Positions 1-8,847 of a stretch of DNA of 64,000 bases are shown in pieces (the stretch's first letter is position 1; each line of letters opens with the position of its first letter). The translations under genes and the position numbers were made by a program. The DNA is from Rhizobium sp. BK313. Its GTDB lineage: Bacteria > Pseudomonadota > Alphaproteobacteria > Rhizobiales > Rhizobiaceae. The stretch lies in NCBI RefSeq assembly GCF_014193655.1, contig NZ_JACHZQ010000002.1, positions 186,001 through 250,000 on the forward strand, given 5' to 3'. The notes beneath the pieces were generated by a model that had not been told where the DNA came from, ran no database searches, and saw only the letters and a list, made by a program, of their open reading frames with translations.

Positions 1-1110
1 CCCCTCCTTCTCGAGACGAGTATAAAGCGGCGTCTTGGGAATGGCAGCCAGCATGCCGATCATGGCGCTGACGATCCGTGCGTCCTTGATGAAGACACGT
101 TGGGCTTCGAAGATCGTCGTGTCGTCGCTATCGAAACCCAAGATCATGCCGCACCAAACCTCCATGCCGGTCTGCTGGATGGTGTGGATCTTCTCCAGCA
201 TCGTCCCGCCTTTTCTGAGATTCTGGAGCTTCTTGGTTTCGCGCAGCGCTGCTTCGTTCGGCGTCTCGACGCCGATAAAGACAATACGGATATTGGCATC
301 GACCATGAGCTGCATCAGCTCGTCATCGTCGGCAAGATCGATCGAGGCTTCGGTAAGGAATGTCATTGGATAGTGGTTGCGTTCCTGCCAGGCCACGACG
401 TCGCGCAGGACCTCCTTGATCGCCTTCTTGTTGCCGATGAGATTGTCATCGACGATAAACGCCGTGTCGATTCCGGCGGACAGTAATGCCTCCATCTCGG
501 CGATGATCTGTGCGCTGGACTTGATCCGCGGCTTTCGCCCGAACACGACAATGATGTCGCAGAACTCGCAGGTGAACGGGCAGCCTCGCGAGAACTGGAG
601 ACTGCCAAGCGCGTATTCATCCATTTTCAACAGATCGAAACGCGGGATCGGCACCTTGCTCATATCCGTCTTGTCGGCTTGTTCGTAGCGCCTGACATGA
701 CGGCCTTCCGACCATTCGAGCAGGAATTGCGGCCAGGTCTCTTCGGCCTCGCCGATGAATGTGACATCGACAAGCCCGTCGAAATAGTCTTCCTTGACGG
801 TGACCCACGGTCCTCCGACGACGGTGAAACAATTGCACCGCTTTAGCTTCGTTAAAATCTCCTTCATCCGGAACCGTTGGACGATCATGCCCGTGAGCGC
901 GACGATATCCGCTTGCGCGCACAGATCGTAGTCGATCGGCTCGACATTCTCATCCACGAGCGTAACGGTATGTTCGGCAGGCGTTAGCGCCGCCAGCAGA
1001 GGAAGGCAGGCGACCGGCAGGTTCGCTTTTACGTCAAACAACGGAAGCGCGTGTTCCATGCCCCAATAGGAGATTTCGAAACGCGGATTGATGATGATGA
1101 TATGAGCCAT
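1..1110 (-). CDS. B12-binding radical SAM protein (5' part, runs off window)
   Basis: Reading the minus strand from an ATG at 1110 gives 370 codons without a stop; the gene continues beyond base 1. The N-terminus (MAHIIIINPRFE) opens a cobalamin-binding Rossmann-like domain (about residues 1-140, with the motif VVGGPW). The radical SAM core follows, with the 4Fe-4S cluster motif RGCPFTCEFC (CxxxCxxC) near residue 175. Such proteins use adenosylcobalamin or methylcobalamin with SAM for methylations or rearrangements. The layout resembles the DUF4070-containing group that includes the hopanoid C-2 methylase HpnP, but I cannot separate HpnP from its paralogues without the C-terminus or neighbours. 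No hopanoid genes are visible nearby. Confidence 0.85.
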   Translation of the reverse strand, partial: MAHIIIINPRFEISYWGMEHALPLFDVKANLPVACLPLLAALTPAEHTVTLVDENVEPIDYDLCAQADIVALTGMIVQRFRMKEILTKLKRCNCFTVVGGPWVTVKEDYFDGLVDVTFIGEAEETWPQFLLEWSEGRHVRRYEQADKTDMSKVPIPRFDLLKMDEYALGSLQFSRGCPFTCEFCDIIVVFGRKPRIKSSAQIIAEMEALLSAGIDTAFIVDDNLIGNKKAIKEVLRDVVAWQERNHYPMTFLTEASIDLADDDELMQLMVDANIRIVFIGVETPNEAALRETKKLQNLRKGGTMLEKIHTIQQTGMEVWCGMILGFDSDDTTIFEAQRVFIKDARIVSAMIGMLAAIPKTPLYTRLEKEG

Positions 1111-1422
1111 TGATTAACCGCTCCATGACTTGGAAGACCTAGTTCGGCATTCTGCTAAGGCTATATTTCGTCTGGGCTTGGTGCTTGGCTGCGCTACCCC
1201 AAACGGAATGGGAACTATATCTCGCGGCACCGCCGGATGCAGTATTAACAGCCGTAGATGAGCCCAAAATTAAATTTTGAAGAGCTAACAAAGGCGGCGG
1301 CTTGTCGATCTCCAACAAGAAAATATAGTCTAACGGCAGAATCCGTGAACTCCACACGAAACTTCCTGGAACTTGCAAGCAAGGTAGGCGTTGAGGCTAG
1401 TTCGACATCGAGGTGTTTTCCC

Positions 1423-1929
1423 ATGTCTTTCTTCGCGCGAGCCTTCCTCACCTTATCCATTGGCCTTTTACCCAGCTTGTCCGCGGCCGACGAGAGCGGT
1501 TTCCTGCAATCTCTGCAGGGAAATTGGACTGGCACGGGAACCGTCATCAGGCGGATCGGAATGTCGCCGATCAACGTCACCTGTACGTTCGCATCAATGG
1601 CGACCACATCTTCGCTCTCCATGCGCGGCAATTGTCGGGGCTTGCTCGTGATGAGCCGTGCGATCTCCGCGGATCTTAAGGTGAGTGGGGCGCGCTATAG
1701 CGGCGTGTATGTCGGCCCTTCCGGTGGGCGCTCCGGACTGTCCGGAAGGCGCCAGGGCAATACCATCGATCTTGCCGTTCATTGGTCAAAAGACGTCAAC
1801 GGCGACCGGACGGCGGACATGGCGATACAAAAACTTGGCGGCAACAGCCTCAATCTGCGAACGATCGACCGCGATCCAACAACTGGAAAATCGGTGATAA
1901 CAAGCGATATCGCTCTTCGTCGCCTATAG
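1423..1929 (+). CDS. small secreted protein of unknown function
   Basis: A 168-residue protein. The start chosen is the ATG of MSFFARAFLTLS, because it opens a clear Sec signal peptide with probable cleavage after LSAA near residue 22. An upstream ATG at 1258 in the same frame would bury this signal and is unlikely. The mature part has no motif I recognise; it contains a segment beginning GNWTGTGTV and is rich in Gly, Ser and Thr, as in small beta-rich periplasmic proteins. It is divergent from the radical SAM gene, and both may be expressed from the region 1111-1422. Function unknown. Confidence 0.6.
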   Translation: MSFFARAFLTLSIGLLPSLSAADESGFLQSLQGNWTGTGTVIRRIGMSPINVTCTFASMATTSSLSMRGNCRGLLVMSRAISADLKVSGARYSGVYVGPSGGRSGLSGRRQGNTIDLAVHWSKDVNGDRTADMAIQKLGGNSLNLRTIDRDPTTGKSVITSDIALRRL

Positions 1930-1983
1930 CACGGCTGACCAATCAGGCCTGAAGAGACGTCTTTCCAGCCATCGAGAAGCAGT

Positions 1984-2334
1984 CTAGCCAAGCATTTTCT
2001 GACTGCTGATGCCAAGGATGTCGTTTGCGAGAGCGATTGCGATCCCTGCCGCCACGATGAGCACTCCAATCAGAAAAAGACGGCGCGCGCGGTCGTATTT
2101 GACCGCCCGCAGCGAATCCCTCGCGAGCAGATCGGCGAAGACTTTCACCTGCAGGGCTATGCCAACAACCATGAACGTCATCGGCAGAATATCGATGCGA
2201 CCCCAGTCGTTCGGATTGGAAACCCAGCTATTGATGAAGCTTAGCGAGAAACCGGTAATGATCCCAACGGCGGTCAACGAACCGTTGCGAAAGGTCGCAT
2301 CAATTTTTTCCTCATCGTCCGTTTCCGGCGCCAT
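1984..2334 (-). CDS. small three-helix membrane protein
   Basis: A 116-residue protein starting at MAPETDDEEK, with AGGAAA a few bases upstream. A TTG seven codons earlier is possible but has no better ribosome site. Three hydrophobic segments are visible: about residues 18-38, 50-70 and 88-106. The last ends in IALANDILG, and a basic loop (KYDRARR) lies between helices 2 and 3. It reads in the same direction as repAB and occupies the place where repC would normally sit, but it has no resemblance to RepC. Function unknown. Confidence 0.6.
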   Translation of the reverse strand: MAPETDDEEKIDATFRNGSLTAVGIITGFSLSFINSWVSNPNDWGRIDILPMTFMVVGIALQVKVFADLLARDSLRAVKYDRARRLFLIGVLIVAAGIAIALANDILGISSQKMLG

Positions 2335-2357
2335 GTCGTTTCCTGATCCTGTCAAAT

Positions 2358-2372
2358 GACGACCAGGTCGTC
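2358..2372. promoter_or_regulatory. perfect 7-bp inverted repeat upstream of the membrane protein gene
   Basis: GACGACC-A-GGTCGTC is a perfect palindrome. One further copy of GGTCGTC lies at 2380-2386. It sits 24 bp upstream of the ATG at 2334, between that gene and repB. It could be an operator or a small hairpin; which protein binds is unknown. Confidence 0.35.
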
Positions 2373-2468
2373 GAAATATGGTCGTCGGCCAAGCACTCTC
2401 TCTGCCTTATGTCCAGATCCACTTACGCTCAGCAAGGAATGTGACCTTTCCGCTACCGGGGCTTTTTC

Positions 2469-3488
2469 CTATTTGGTCTGGTTCCGCCTCGCCTTTTGGG
2501 ATTCGCCAAGATAGTCCTCGTGCAATCCCTCGATTCGGCGCAGCAGATAGTTTACGAAATCGTCGGGGACGGCTTTCGTGAATGTAAGCTTGGTTCCCGT
2601 CTTGGCGTAATTTACCACGGCAAGGGTCATTCCCTTGGAAACGACTTCTTGAACGCGGTCCGGAGAGGCTACGGACGGCACCTTGGCCATCGAAACCGCA
2701 CTCAGCACGGCAGCAAATCTGTCGTCGCTGGAAAGCGACTGAACAGCCGGTTCCGCCAAAACGCGTTCCGCGACCTTTGCGGCATCAGGATTTGCGCCCC
2801 AACGCTCAGCCAGTTGCGCCCAGCGCCGCCTGCCGGTCTGCGGTGCAAAGCCAATGACCGCCAGAACGGTCTGCGGAAACGTCTTTGCGATCTGAAGCAT
2901 CTCGGAGATGTGCGACTTTCCGGTCGCCAGCGACGCACAGATCACTTCGCGTTTAAACCCTGCTTCTTCCTGACCAAAAGCGAAAACGCATTTTTCAATG
3001 AAGGAAAGGTCATCGCGATTGGCATTCTCTTCGCCCTGGATGACGATCGCCTGTTCGTCCGACAGATCACGCACGATTGCTCTGAACTTGACGCCGAGAA
3101 GCTTTGCGGCAGCAAGACGGCGTCGACCGAAGACGATCTGAAACTTGCCCCCCTCCCCGCCGAACGGCCGAACCATGCCGGGTGTGGTCTGTCCGTGCTC
3201 ACGCATGGACTGTAGGAGATCCTGGAGCCTGTCGGCATCGTAGGCGCCGTCGAACCGATCGCGTATGTGCGACGGCAAAACCGCATCCACATCAAGTTCG
3301 ATGATATGATCGGCACCTTGGAGCAGCTTGTCGGCAAGTTCGCCGCGCTCTTGGAGTTGCCGAACGCCGGCCGCGACCTTGAGGAGATGTGGAGACGCCG
3401 ATGTCGCGAGCGGCGCAGCAGACGCTGCCTCCTGGCCGAGCCCGACCAGGACGTTTGCGAACATGCCTTTGGAATCTTTTCTGCTCAT
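2469..3488 (-). CDS. repB: RepB, ParB-type plasmid partition protein
   Basis: A 339-residue DNA-binding partition protein of the RepABC family. It binds parS and works with the ATPase RepA to segregate the replicon. The start used is MSRKDSKGMF, whose ATG overlaps the repA stop as ATGA and matches how RepB proteins usually begin; a longer reading lies inside repA. The ParB nuclease-like N domain runs from about residue 50 to 150, with VRPFGGEGGKFQIVFGRRRL and QGEENANRDDL. A helix-turn-helix region (LATGKSHISEMLQIA) follows, then a RepB-specific C-terminal half. Translationally coupled to repA. The usual third gene, repC, is absent downstream. Confidence 0.93.
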   Translation of the reverse strand: MSRKDSKGMFANVLVGLGQEAASAAPLATSASPHLLKVAAGVRQLQERGELADKLLQGADHIIELDVDAVLPSHIRDRFDGAYDADRLQDLLQSMREHGQTTPGMVRPFGGEGGKFQIVFGRRRLAAAKLLGVKFRAIVRDLSDEQAIVIQGEENANRDDLSFIEKCVFAFGQEEAGFKREVICASLATGKSHISEMLQIAKTFPQTVLAVIGFAPQTGRRRWAQLAERWGANPDAAKVAERVLAEPAVQSLSSDDRFAAVLSAVSMAKVPSVASPDRVQEVVSKGMTLAVVNYAKTGTKLTFTKAVPDDFVNYLLRRIEGLHEDYLGESQKARRNQTK

Positions 3489-4660
3489 TCGCGCCCCCAT
3501 GCTTTCCAAAAAAGCTCTTCAATTTCGGCATTCGCGGCATTGATCGATTCGATTGCCCGGTCATAGGTCTTCGGCGCGGAGAATCTCGCCCGCTGCACCT
3601 CGTAAAGGCTTTGTTTCCAGGTCAGGGCATCTGCAACAGCAGTCGACTTGATTACAGAATTCAAAAGAAGATCTTCGCCAAAGACCTGCCGCATCAGCGC
3701 CGTCATATTCGCTTGCGGATGATCGTTCGGTTCGAATTTGGTGATCAGAAACTTGGCAAAGTCCCATTGCGCCGTGGTTCCGACCTGCTCGAGGATCTGC
3801 ATGTAGGATCCGGCAAGCTCCAGAAACTTTGCCGTCGAGTCGACATCGAGCATATGGGCGGGAACGGGTATCAAAACACCCGTCGCCGCCGTGAGAGACG
3901 ACAGAGTGAGAAAGTTCAGCGACGGCGCCGAATCCATCAAAATGATGTCATAGCGATCCGTGACCTGCTCCAGTGCTTGCGACACGCGCAGCAGGAAGCT
4001 CGTGCCGCCGGATTTGCGCATTTCCAAGGCAACTGCGGTCTCGAATTCCGTCAGTTCAAGACCCGCGCAGATAACGTCGAACCCCGCGATGTGGGTCTGA
4101 TGGATGACCTGTTCGGCTGGAACAGGATCTTCGAAACGAATGGCTGAATAGAGCGTGTCGCCGTCGCGATAATCGAAATCGGGCAGACTTCCATGAAGAG
4201 TGGTCAATGATGCCTGGGGATCGAGATCTACCGCAAGCACGCGATATCCTTTCAGCGCGAGATAATGGCCGAGATGGATCGTGGTGGACGTCTTGCTGGA
4301 ACCGCCCTTAAAATTTGTTATGGCCAGAATCTGGCATTGTTCGCCTTCCACCCGCCGTGGATTCATCCGCTTCTTGCGGCCATTTTGCGCGAGATGCATC
4401 CTGAGTTCGAGGATCTGCTCCATCGAGTAGAAACGCCGGCCATTTGCGATTTCGGGAGACGGGCCCTGATCTTTCAGCGAAATCTGCCGGATATAGGCCT
4501 CGGTGACGTTGAGGAGTGCGGCAACTTCGGAGGAGGTGAACTTGCGCATAGTGCGGCGCGCATCCGGGGGATATTGGGCGAGATTGAGATTGCCCAACGC
4601 GACGTCCAGCTTCGCGGAAAATGTCTGCATGAAGGCGAGGCTGCTTAAATGTCGTGTCAC
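3485..4660 (-). CDS. repA: RepA, ParA-type partition ATPase
   Basis: A 391-residue partition ATPase and operon repressor of the RepABC type. A MerR-like DNA-binding region (about residues 40-95, FTSSEVAALLNVTEAYIRQI) precedes the ParA domain. The deviant Walker A is KGGSSKT at 118-124 and the Walker A' region is LAVDLDPQ near 143-150. The GTG start at 4660 has GGAGAG just upstream; an ATG ten codons later is an alternative with no comparable ribosome site. Length fits the family (about 390-405). RepA with RepB is expected to bind the two parS sites 160-220 bp upstream and to repress its own promoter. Confidence 0.94.
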   Translation of the reverse strand: MTRHLSSLAFMQTFSAKLDVALGNLNLAQYPPDARRTMRKFTSSEVAALLNVTEAYIRQISLKDQGPSPEIANGRRFYSMEQILELRMHLAQNGRKKRMNPRRVEGEQCQILAITNFKGGSSKTSTTIHLGHYLALKGYRVLAVDLDPQASLTTLHGSLPDFDYRDGDTLYSAIRFEDPVPAEQVIHQTHIAGFDVICAGLELTEFETAVALEMRKSGGTSFLLRVSQALEQVTDRYDIILMDSAPSLNFLTLSSLTAATGVLIPVPAHMLDVDSTAKFLELAGSYMQILEQVGTTAQWDFAKFLITKFEPNDHPQANMTALMRQVFGEDLLLNSVIKSTAVADALTWKQSLYEVQRARFSAPKTYDRAIESINAANAEIEELFWKAWGRE

Positions 4661-4821
4661 GGCTCTCTCCGTTTTGGCCAGGAGTACTAAGACTAAGCGC
4701 CTCGATGGTTACCGTTTCATGAAGGGCCGCGTAGTTACGCAGAATGCCGAAATTACCGATATTTGGCGTAGATAAAGAGGTAGCGCGATTCTATTGTCGC
4801 TGGCAACTGCCGTTCGGCGGT

Positions 4822-4837
4822 GTTCCCCGCGGGGAAC
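4822..4837. promoter_or_regulatory. parS partition site 1
   Basis: GTTCCCCGCGGGGAAC is a perfect 16-bp palindrome that fits the repABC parS consensus GTTNNCNGCNGNNAAC at every fixed position. It lies upstream of repA in the region between the Rep genes and the stress block. Confidence 0.9.
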
Positions 4838-4863
4838 TTTTGGTCGGGCACGAAATAAGTGGA

Positions 4864-4879
4864 GTTCCCCGCGGGGAAC
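4864..4879. promoter_or_regulatory. parS partition site 2
   Basis: An identical copy of the 16-bp palindrome at 4822-4837, starting 42 bp further along. This is close to four helical turns, so both RepB sites face the same side of the DNA. Confidence 0.9.
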
Positions 4880-5252
4880 ATCGGGCCGCAACAAGGGAGC
4901 GCGGCACCCCATGCACGGGAGAAGATTTCCGAACTTTTCCGGAATGCCGCAATCTCTGACAACCACCTGGAAACGCAGCCTCAATTCAAGCAGCGTGATT
5001 CCAGATGTACCTGTCGACGCGATTTCCGGCGCACCGCTCGCTGGATATCTCTGCTGCGAGCCGCACGGGACTGCCTCCCGGCTCTCTGAATTCTGATTGG
5101 GAAGATCGCTTCCGCTTGCAGCTCCGGCAGCGTAAAGATGGCTGTCGCAGGTTCAGTCAGGCAGGTGCAAAGGCTGACCACAATGACGCTGCCGTTTGTA
5201 ATCAATTGTATCCGGACGCCTCAAAGCTACATCGGCATTCAAAGCCGATCGG
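4880..5252. other. non-coding stretch between parS and the stress block
   Basis: About 370 bases with no convincing gene. Short open frames on either strand lack ribosome sites and family resemblance. A small dyad (TTCCG...CGGAA) lies near 4927-4944. It may hold the repA promoter region's far end and part of the promoter of the hydrolase gene. Confidence 0.4.
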
Positions 5253-5275
5253 ATCGCGACACATCACGGATACAT
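5253..5275 (+). promoter_or_regulatory. copy 1 of a conserved 23-bp upstream element
   Basis: Contains GACACAT, three variable bases, then GGATACAT. The same 23-bp block recurs at 8748-8770 and 11613-11635 with few changes. Here it lies 49 bp before the hydrolase ATG. The ACACTT direct repeat that precedes the other two copies is not recognisable in this one. Confidence 0.55.
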
Positions 5276-5323
5276 GGAAGCGGTTTCTTCATGGCGACGC
5301 CGGGTTCTATTGGAGAGAAATAA

Positions 5324-6376
5324 ATGTCGGAAGAAATCAACCATCATCGCCGCCGGTTTTTTGGCACCGCGGCCGCAACCATCGCCCTCACGCAGCTCGG
5401 CGTGTTCGGGGCTGCAGAAGCACAATCGGCCAAAACGAAGCCGACAGCCCTACCTGCGGTCAAGCCAGGCACCAATACATCGTTTGGTCCCCTCAAGCAG
5501 ATCGAGGCCGGCGTGCTGAATATCGGATACGCCGAGGCCGGGCCTGCCGATGGTCCACCGGTCATTCTTCTGCACGGCTGGCCCTACGATATCTACAGTT
5601 TCGTCGACGTCGCTCCGTTGCTGGCAGCACAGGGCTACCGCGTGATCGTTCCCTATCTGCGCGGTTATGGCACGACCCGCTTTCTTTCCGATGATACGAT
5701 TCGCAACGGCCAGCAGTCGGTCGTCGCCGTCGACATCATCGACTTGATGGACGCGCTGAAAATCGAAACGGCGATTCTCGGCGGCTTTGATTGGGGTGCA
5801 CGTACGGTCAATATTCTCGCAGCACTTTGGCCGGAGCGCTGCAAGGCCATGGTTTCCGTCAGCGGTTATTTGATCGGCAGCCAGGACGCCAATAAGACGC
5901 CGTTGCCGCCAAAAGCTGAACTGCAGTGGTGGTATCAATATTATTTCGCCACGGAACGCGGCCAGGCAGGCTACGATAAATACAGGCACGATTTCGCTAA
6001 GCTCATCTGGCAGATCGCATCGCCGAAGTGGAACTTCGACGAGCCGACGTTCGAACGCAGCGCGGCATCCTTCGACAATCCGGATCATGTCAGCATCGTC
6101 ATCCACAATTATCGCTGGCGACTGGGTCTGGGGGAGGGCGAGCCGCAATATGACGACCTGGAAACCCGGCTGGCGAAGGCTCCGGTGATCACCGTACCGA
6201 CGATTACCCTGGAAGGCGACGCCAACGGGGCTCCGCATCTCGATCCTGCAGTCTATCGCGGCAAATTCTCGGGCCCATATGCGCACCGGACCATCGAGGG
6301 GGGCATTGGCCACAATCTGCCGCAGGAGGCGCCGCAGGCATTCGCGCAGGCGATCATCGACGTCGACAGTTTCTAA
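5324..6376 (+). CDS. exported alpha/beta hydrolase, epoxide-hydrolase-like
   Basis: A 350-residue protein with a twin-arginine signal (HHRRRFFGTAAATIALTQLG, cleavage likely after AAEAQ near residue 34). A folded enzyme is therefore exported to the periplasm. The alpha/beta-hydrolase fold shows the oxyanion segment HGWPYD. The nucleophile elbow GGFDWGA has Asp rather than Ser, as in epoxide hydrolases and haloalkane dehalogenases. The catalytic His lies in GGIGHNLPQE near the C-terminus. GGAGAG before the ATG supports the start. It shares an upstream element with dipZ and ohr, so I infer a role in handling reactive electrophiles at the cell envelope. The substrate is unknown. Confidence 0.8.
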   Translation: MSEEINHHRRRFFGTAAATIALTQLGVFGAAEAQSAKTKPTALPAVKPGTNTSFGPLKQIEAGVLNIGYAEAGPADGPPVILLHGWPYDIYSFVDVAPLLAAQGYRVIVPYLRGYGTTRFLSDDTIRNGQQSVVAVDIIDLMDALKIETAILGGFDWGARTVNILAALWPERCKAMVSVSGYLIGSQDANKTPLPPKAELQWWYQYYFATERGQAGYDKYRHDFAKLIWQIASPKWNFDEPTFERSAASFDNPDHVSIVIHNYRWRLGLGEGEPQYDDLETRLAKAPVITVPTITLEGDANGAPHLDPAVYRGKFSGPYAHRTIEGGIGHNLPQEAPQAFAQAIIDVDSF

Positions 6377-6609
6377 TCTCCCCAGCAGGCCCGCCGGGCG
6401 ATAGCATAGAATGCGCGTCCGGCGACTTAAGAGCAGCCTTGCTCATCCGATGCATATCCCTGGCAAACCACAGGGCTTGCCGGCGCAACAATTCAATCAG
6501 CCGTGGCATTTGACTAGATTCCAATCAAACGGTTTATAAGTCCTGGAAACGGACCGCGGCGGCCGTTGAGGAACTAAAGCGTCATCCTGGAAAAAAGGGC
6601 ACCCCGACG

Positions 6610-7350
6610 ATGGATCACATCGACCATATCCTGATCGTCGATGACGATCGTGAGATCCGCGAGCTGGTTTCGAGCTATCTCAAAAAGAACGGGCTGCGCG
6701 CCACCGTGGCTGCCGACGGCCGGCACATGCGGGCCTTCCTGGAATCGAACGCGGTCGATCTCATCGTCCTCGACGTGATGATGCCGGGTGACGACGGTCT
6801 GGTTCTTTGCCGAGAGCTGCGCGCCGGCAAACACAAGTCGACGCCGATCCTGATGCTGACGGCGCGCGATGACGAGACGGACCGTATCATCGGCCTGGAG
6901 ATGGGAGCGGATGACTATCTGGTAAAACCCTTTGCCGCACGCGAGCTTCTGGCCCGCATCAAGGCAATCCTGCGCCGCACCCGCATGCTTCCGCCGAATC
7001 TTCAGGTGACGGAGGTCGGTCAGCTCTTGTCTTTTGGCGATTGGCAGCTCGACACGACTGCCCGGCACCTGCTCGATCGCCAAGGAACGGCCATCGCCCT
7101 CAGCGGTGCCGAATATCGTTTGCTGCGAGTGTTCATCGACCATCCGCAACGCGTCCTCAATCGGGATCAGCTCTTGAACCTCACGCAAGGGCGTGATGCC
7201 GAGTTGTTCGACCGGTCCATCGACCTATTAGTTAGCCGGCTTCGCCAGCGCCTCGGCGACGATGCGCGCGAGCCTGCCTATATCAAGACCGTCCGCAGCG
7301 AGGGCTATGTTTTTGCGATGCCGGTCGAAATATCCGAGCTGCGCCGATGA
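6610..7350 (+). CDS. OmpR-family response regulator
   Basis: A 246-residue two-component regulator. The receiver domain (residues 5-118) has the acidic pocket DDD at 11-13, phosphoacceptor Asp55 in VLDVMMP and Lys106 in LVKPF. The C-terminal winged helix (about 140-240) ends in the typical RSEGYVF motif. It overlaps the downstream kinase gene by ATGA and so is made with it. Position between the hydrolase gene and dipZ-msrA suggests that it controls these neighbours. A 10-bp direct repeat, the usual site type for OmpR-like proteins, precedes dipZ and ohr. Confidence 0.9.
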   Translation: MDHIDHILIVDDDREIRELVSSYLKKNGLRATVAADGRHMRAFLESNAVDLIVLDVMMPGDDGLVLCRELRAGKHKSTPILMLTARDDETDRIIGLEMGADDYLVKPFAARELLARIKAILRRTRMLPPNLQVTEVGQLLSFGDWQLDTTARHLLDRQGTAIALSGAEYRLLRVFIDHPQRVLNRDQLLNLTQGRDAELFDRSIDLLVSRLRQRLGDDAREPAYIKTVRSEGYVFAMPVEISELRR

Positions 7351-8669
7351 GCGCCGTCGCAGGGTTTCGGGGGCTGCGACCTTGGCCTCGCACCTTGGGA
7401 TCGAGGCTGTTTCTGATCCTTCTCGCCGGCTTGATGCTTGCGCAAGGGCTTACCTTCAGCGTCCAGTTCCTGGAACGCTATATGACGGCCAAGACTGTGA
7501 TGCTCAACACGCTGGAAAGCGATGTGGCCACGTCGATCGCCGTTCTCGACCGGTTGCCGGCAGCCGAGCGCGCCGATTGGCTGGACCGTCTCGACCGTGG
7601 AACCTATCGGTTTGTGCTTAGTCCCGGCCTTCCCGGCGTGCCTGACATGAGCAATCAGGGCAGGCAGATCGCCGGAAAAATACAGGACGCCGTCGGCAAG
7701 CGTTTTCCGATCAGTTTCGAATCCATACCGGGTGATGGCAAGCGCCTGCAAGCCCACCTGACCTTGAGCGACGGCAATCCGCTGACGATCGACGTCAATC
7801 CTGCGCCTATCATGCCGATGGCCAAATGGCTGCCCTTTGTTCTTCTCCTGCAACTCGGTCTCCTCATTCTCTGCACGTGGCTTGTCGTCCGGCAGGCGAT
7901 CCGGCCGCTCGTGGACCTCGCCAATGCCGCGGACGCGCTTGACCCGAACAAAAAGACGCCACGCTTGGCTGAAGCGGGGCCGAGCGAAGTCGCCCATGCC
8001 GCCCGCGCCTTCAATGCGATGCGCGATCGGATCGCCCATTATCTCGAGGAGAGGGTGCAGATACTCGCGGCGATCTCGCATGATCTTCAAACGCCGATCA
8101 CGCGCATGAAGCTGCGCGCCGAGATCGCGGAAGATTCCCCGGAAAAGGAAAAACTGGTCCAGGACCTGGCCGAGATCGAGCGTCTCGTCCATGAAGGGGT
8201 GGCCTATGCCCGTAGCGCCCACGGAAACACCGAGAAATCGTCCCGCATAGACATCGGTTCCTTCATCGAGAGCCTCGCCTATGACTACCAGGACACAGGT
8301 AAAGCGGTGATGATCGCCGACAAGATCGACGGCGCCATTGTCACCCGGCCTCATGCTCTCAGGCGGATCCTGACAAATCTCATCGACAACGCCCTCAAAT
8401 TCGCAGGCACTGCGGAGATATCCGTGCAGAAGGACAGTACAGGAGCAGTCCTCATAAAGGTGCTCGACCGCGGTCCCGGCATTCCGGAGGATCAGCTCGA
8501 CGCCGTGATGCAGCCTTTCTTCCGGCTGGAACAATCCCGAAGCCGGGGAACCGGGGGAACCGGATTGGGATTGGCGATTGCCGGTCAGCTTGCCCTTGCG
8601 ATTGGCGGCTCGCTCGCATTGCGCAACCGCGCAGGCGGTGGGTTATCGGCGGAAATCTCCATCCGCTGA
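7347..8669 (+). CDS. membrane sensor histidine kinase
   Basis: A 440-residue EnvZ/RstB-like kinase. The first membrane helix is at about 18-38 and a periplasmic sensor loop of about 120 residues follows. The second helix is at about 163-182, then a HAMP domain to about 240. The H-box AAISHDLQTP has phosphoacceptor His245. The ATPase domain has the N-box LTNLIDNALKFAG, the G1 box DRGPGIPED and the G2 box GTGLGLAIAGQL. The periplasmic loop lacks any ligand-binding fold I recognise and has no Cys. By analogy with kinases linked to periplasmic Met repair it may sense oxidants or misfolding; this is inference. Confidence 0.9.
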   Translation: MSAVAGFRGLRPWPRTLGSRLFLILLAGLMLAQGLTFSVQFLERYMTAKTVMLNTLESDVATSIAVLDRLPAAERADWLDRLDRGTYRFVLSPGLPGVPDMSNQGRQIAGKIQDAVGKRFPISFESIPGDGKRLQAHLTLSDGNPLTIDVNPAPIMPMAKWLPFVLLLQLGLLILCTWLVVRQAIRPLVDLANAADALDPNKKTPRLAEAGPSEVAHAARAFNAMRDRIAHYLEERVQILAAISHDLQTPITRMKLRAEIAEDSPEKEKLVQDLAEIERLVHEGVAYARSAHGNTEKSSRIDIGSFIESLAYDYQDTGKAVMIADKIDGAIVTRPHALRRILTNLIDNALKFAGTAEISVQKDSTGAVLIKVLDRGPGIPEDQLDAVMQPFFRLEQSRSRGTGGTGLGLAIAGQLALAIGGSLALRNRAGGGLSAEISIR

Positions 8670-8724
8670 CAGGCATGAAACCGCGATCCGTTTGTATCGG
8701 AACGTAGCGGCCCACCCTCGTCGA

Positions 8725-8770
8725 ACACTTCGTTACACTTTCGCCCGATCGGGACACATGCGGGATACGT
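8725..8770 (+). promoter_or_regulatory. direct repeat plus conserved 23-bp element upstream of dipZ
   Basis: ACACTT at 8725-8730 is repeated at 8735-8740, a 10-bp period typical of OmpR-family binding sites. The conserved 23-bp block follows at 8748-8770 (GACACATnnnGGATACGT). Order and spacing are identical to those before ohr at 11590-11635. I infer that the adjacent response regulator binds here. Confidence 0.6.
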
Positions 8771-8847
8771 CCGCTCCCTCTTATGCGGTCAATGGCTGCT
8801 CGTCGGCCATTGCGCCTTGGCGCCCGATCAATCCCTCAAAGGACACG

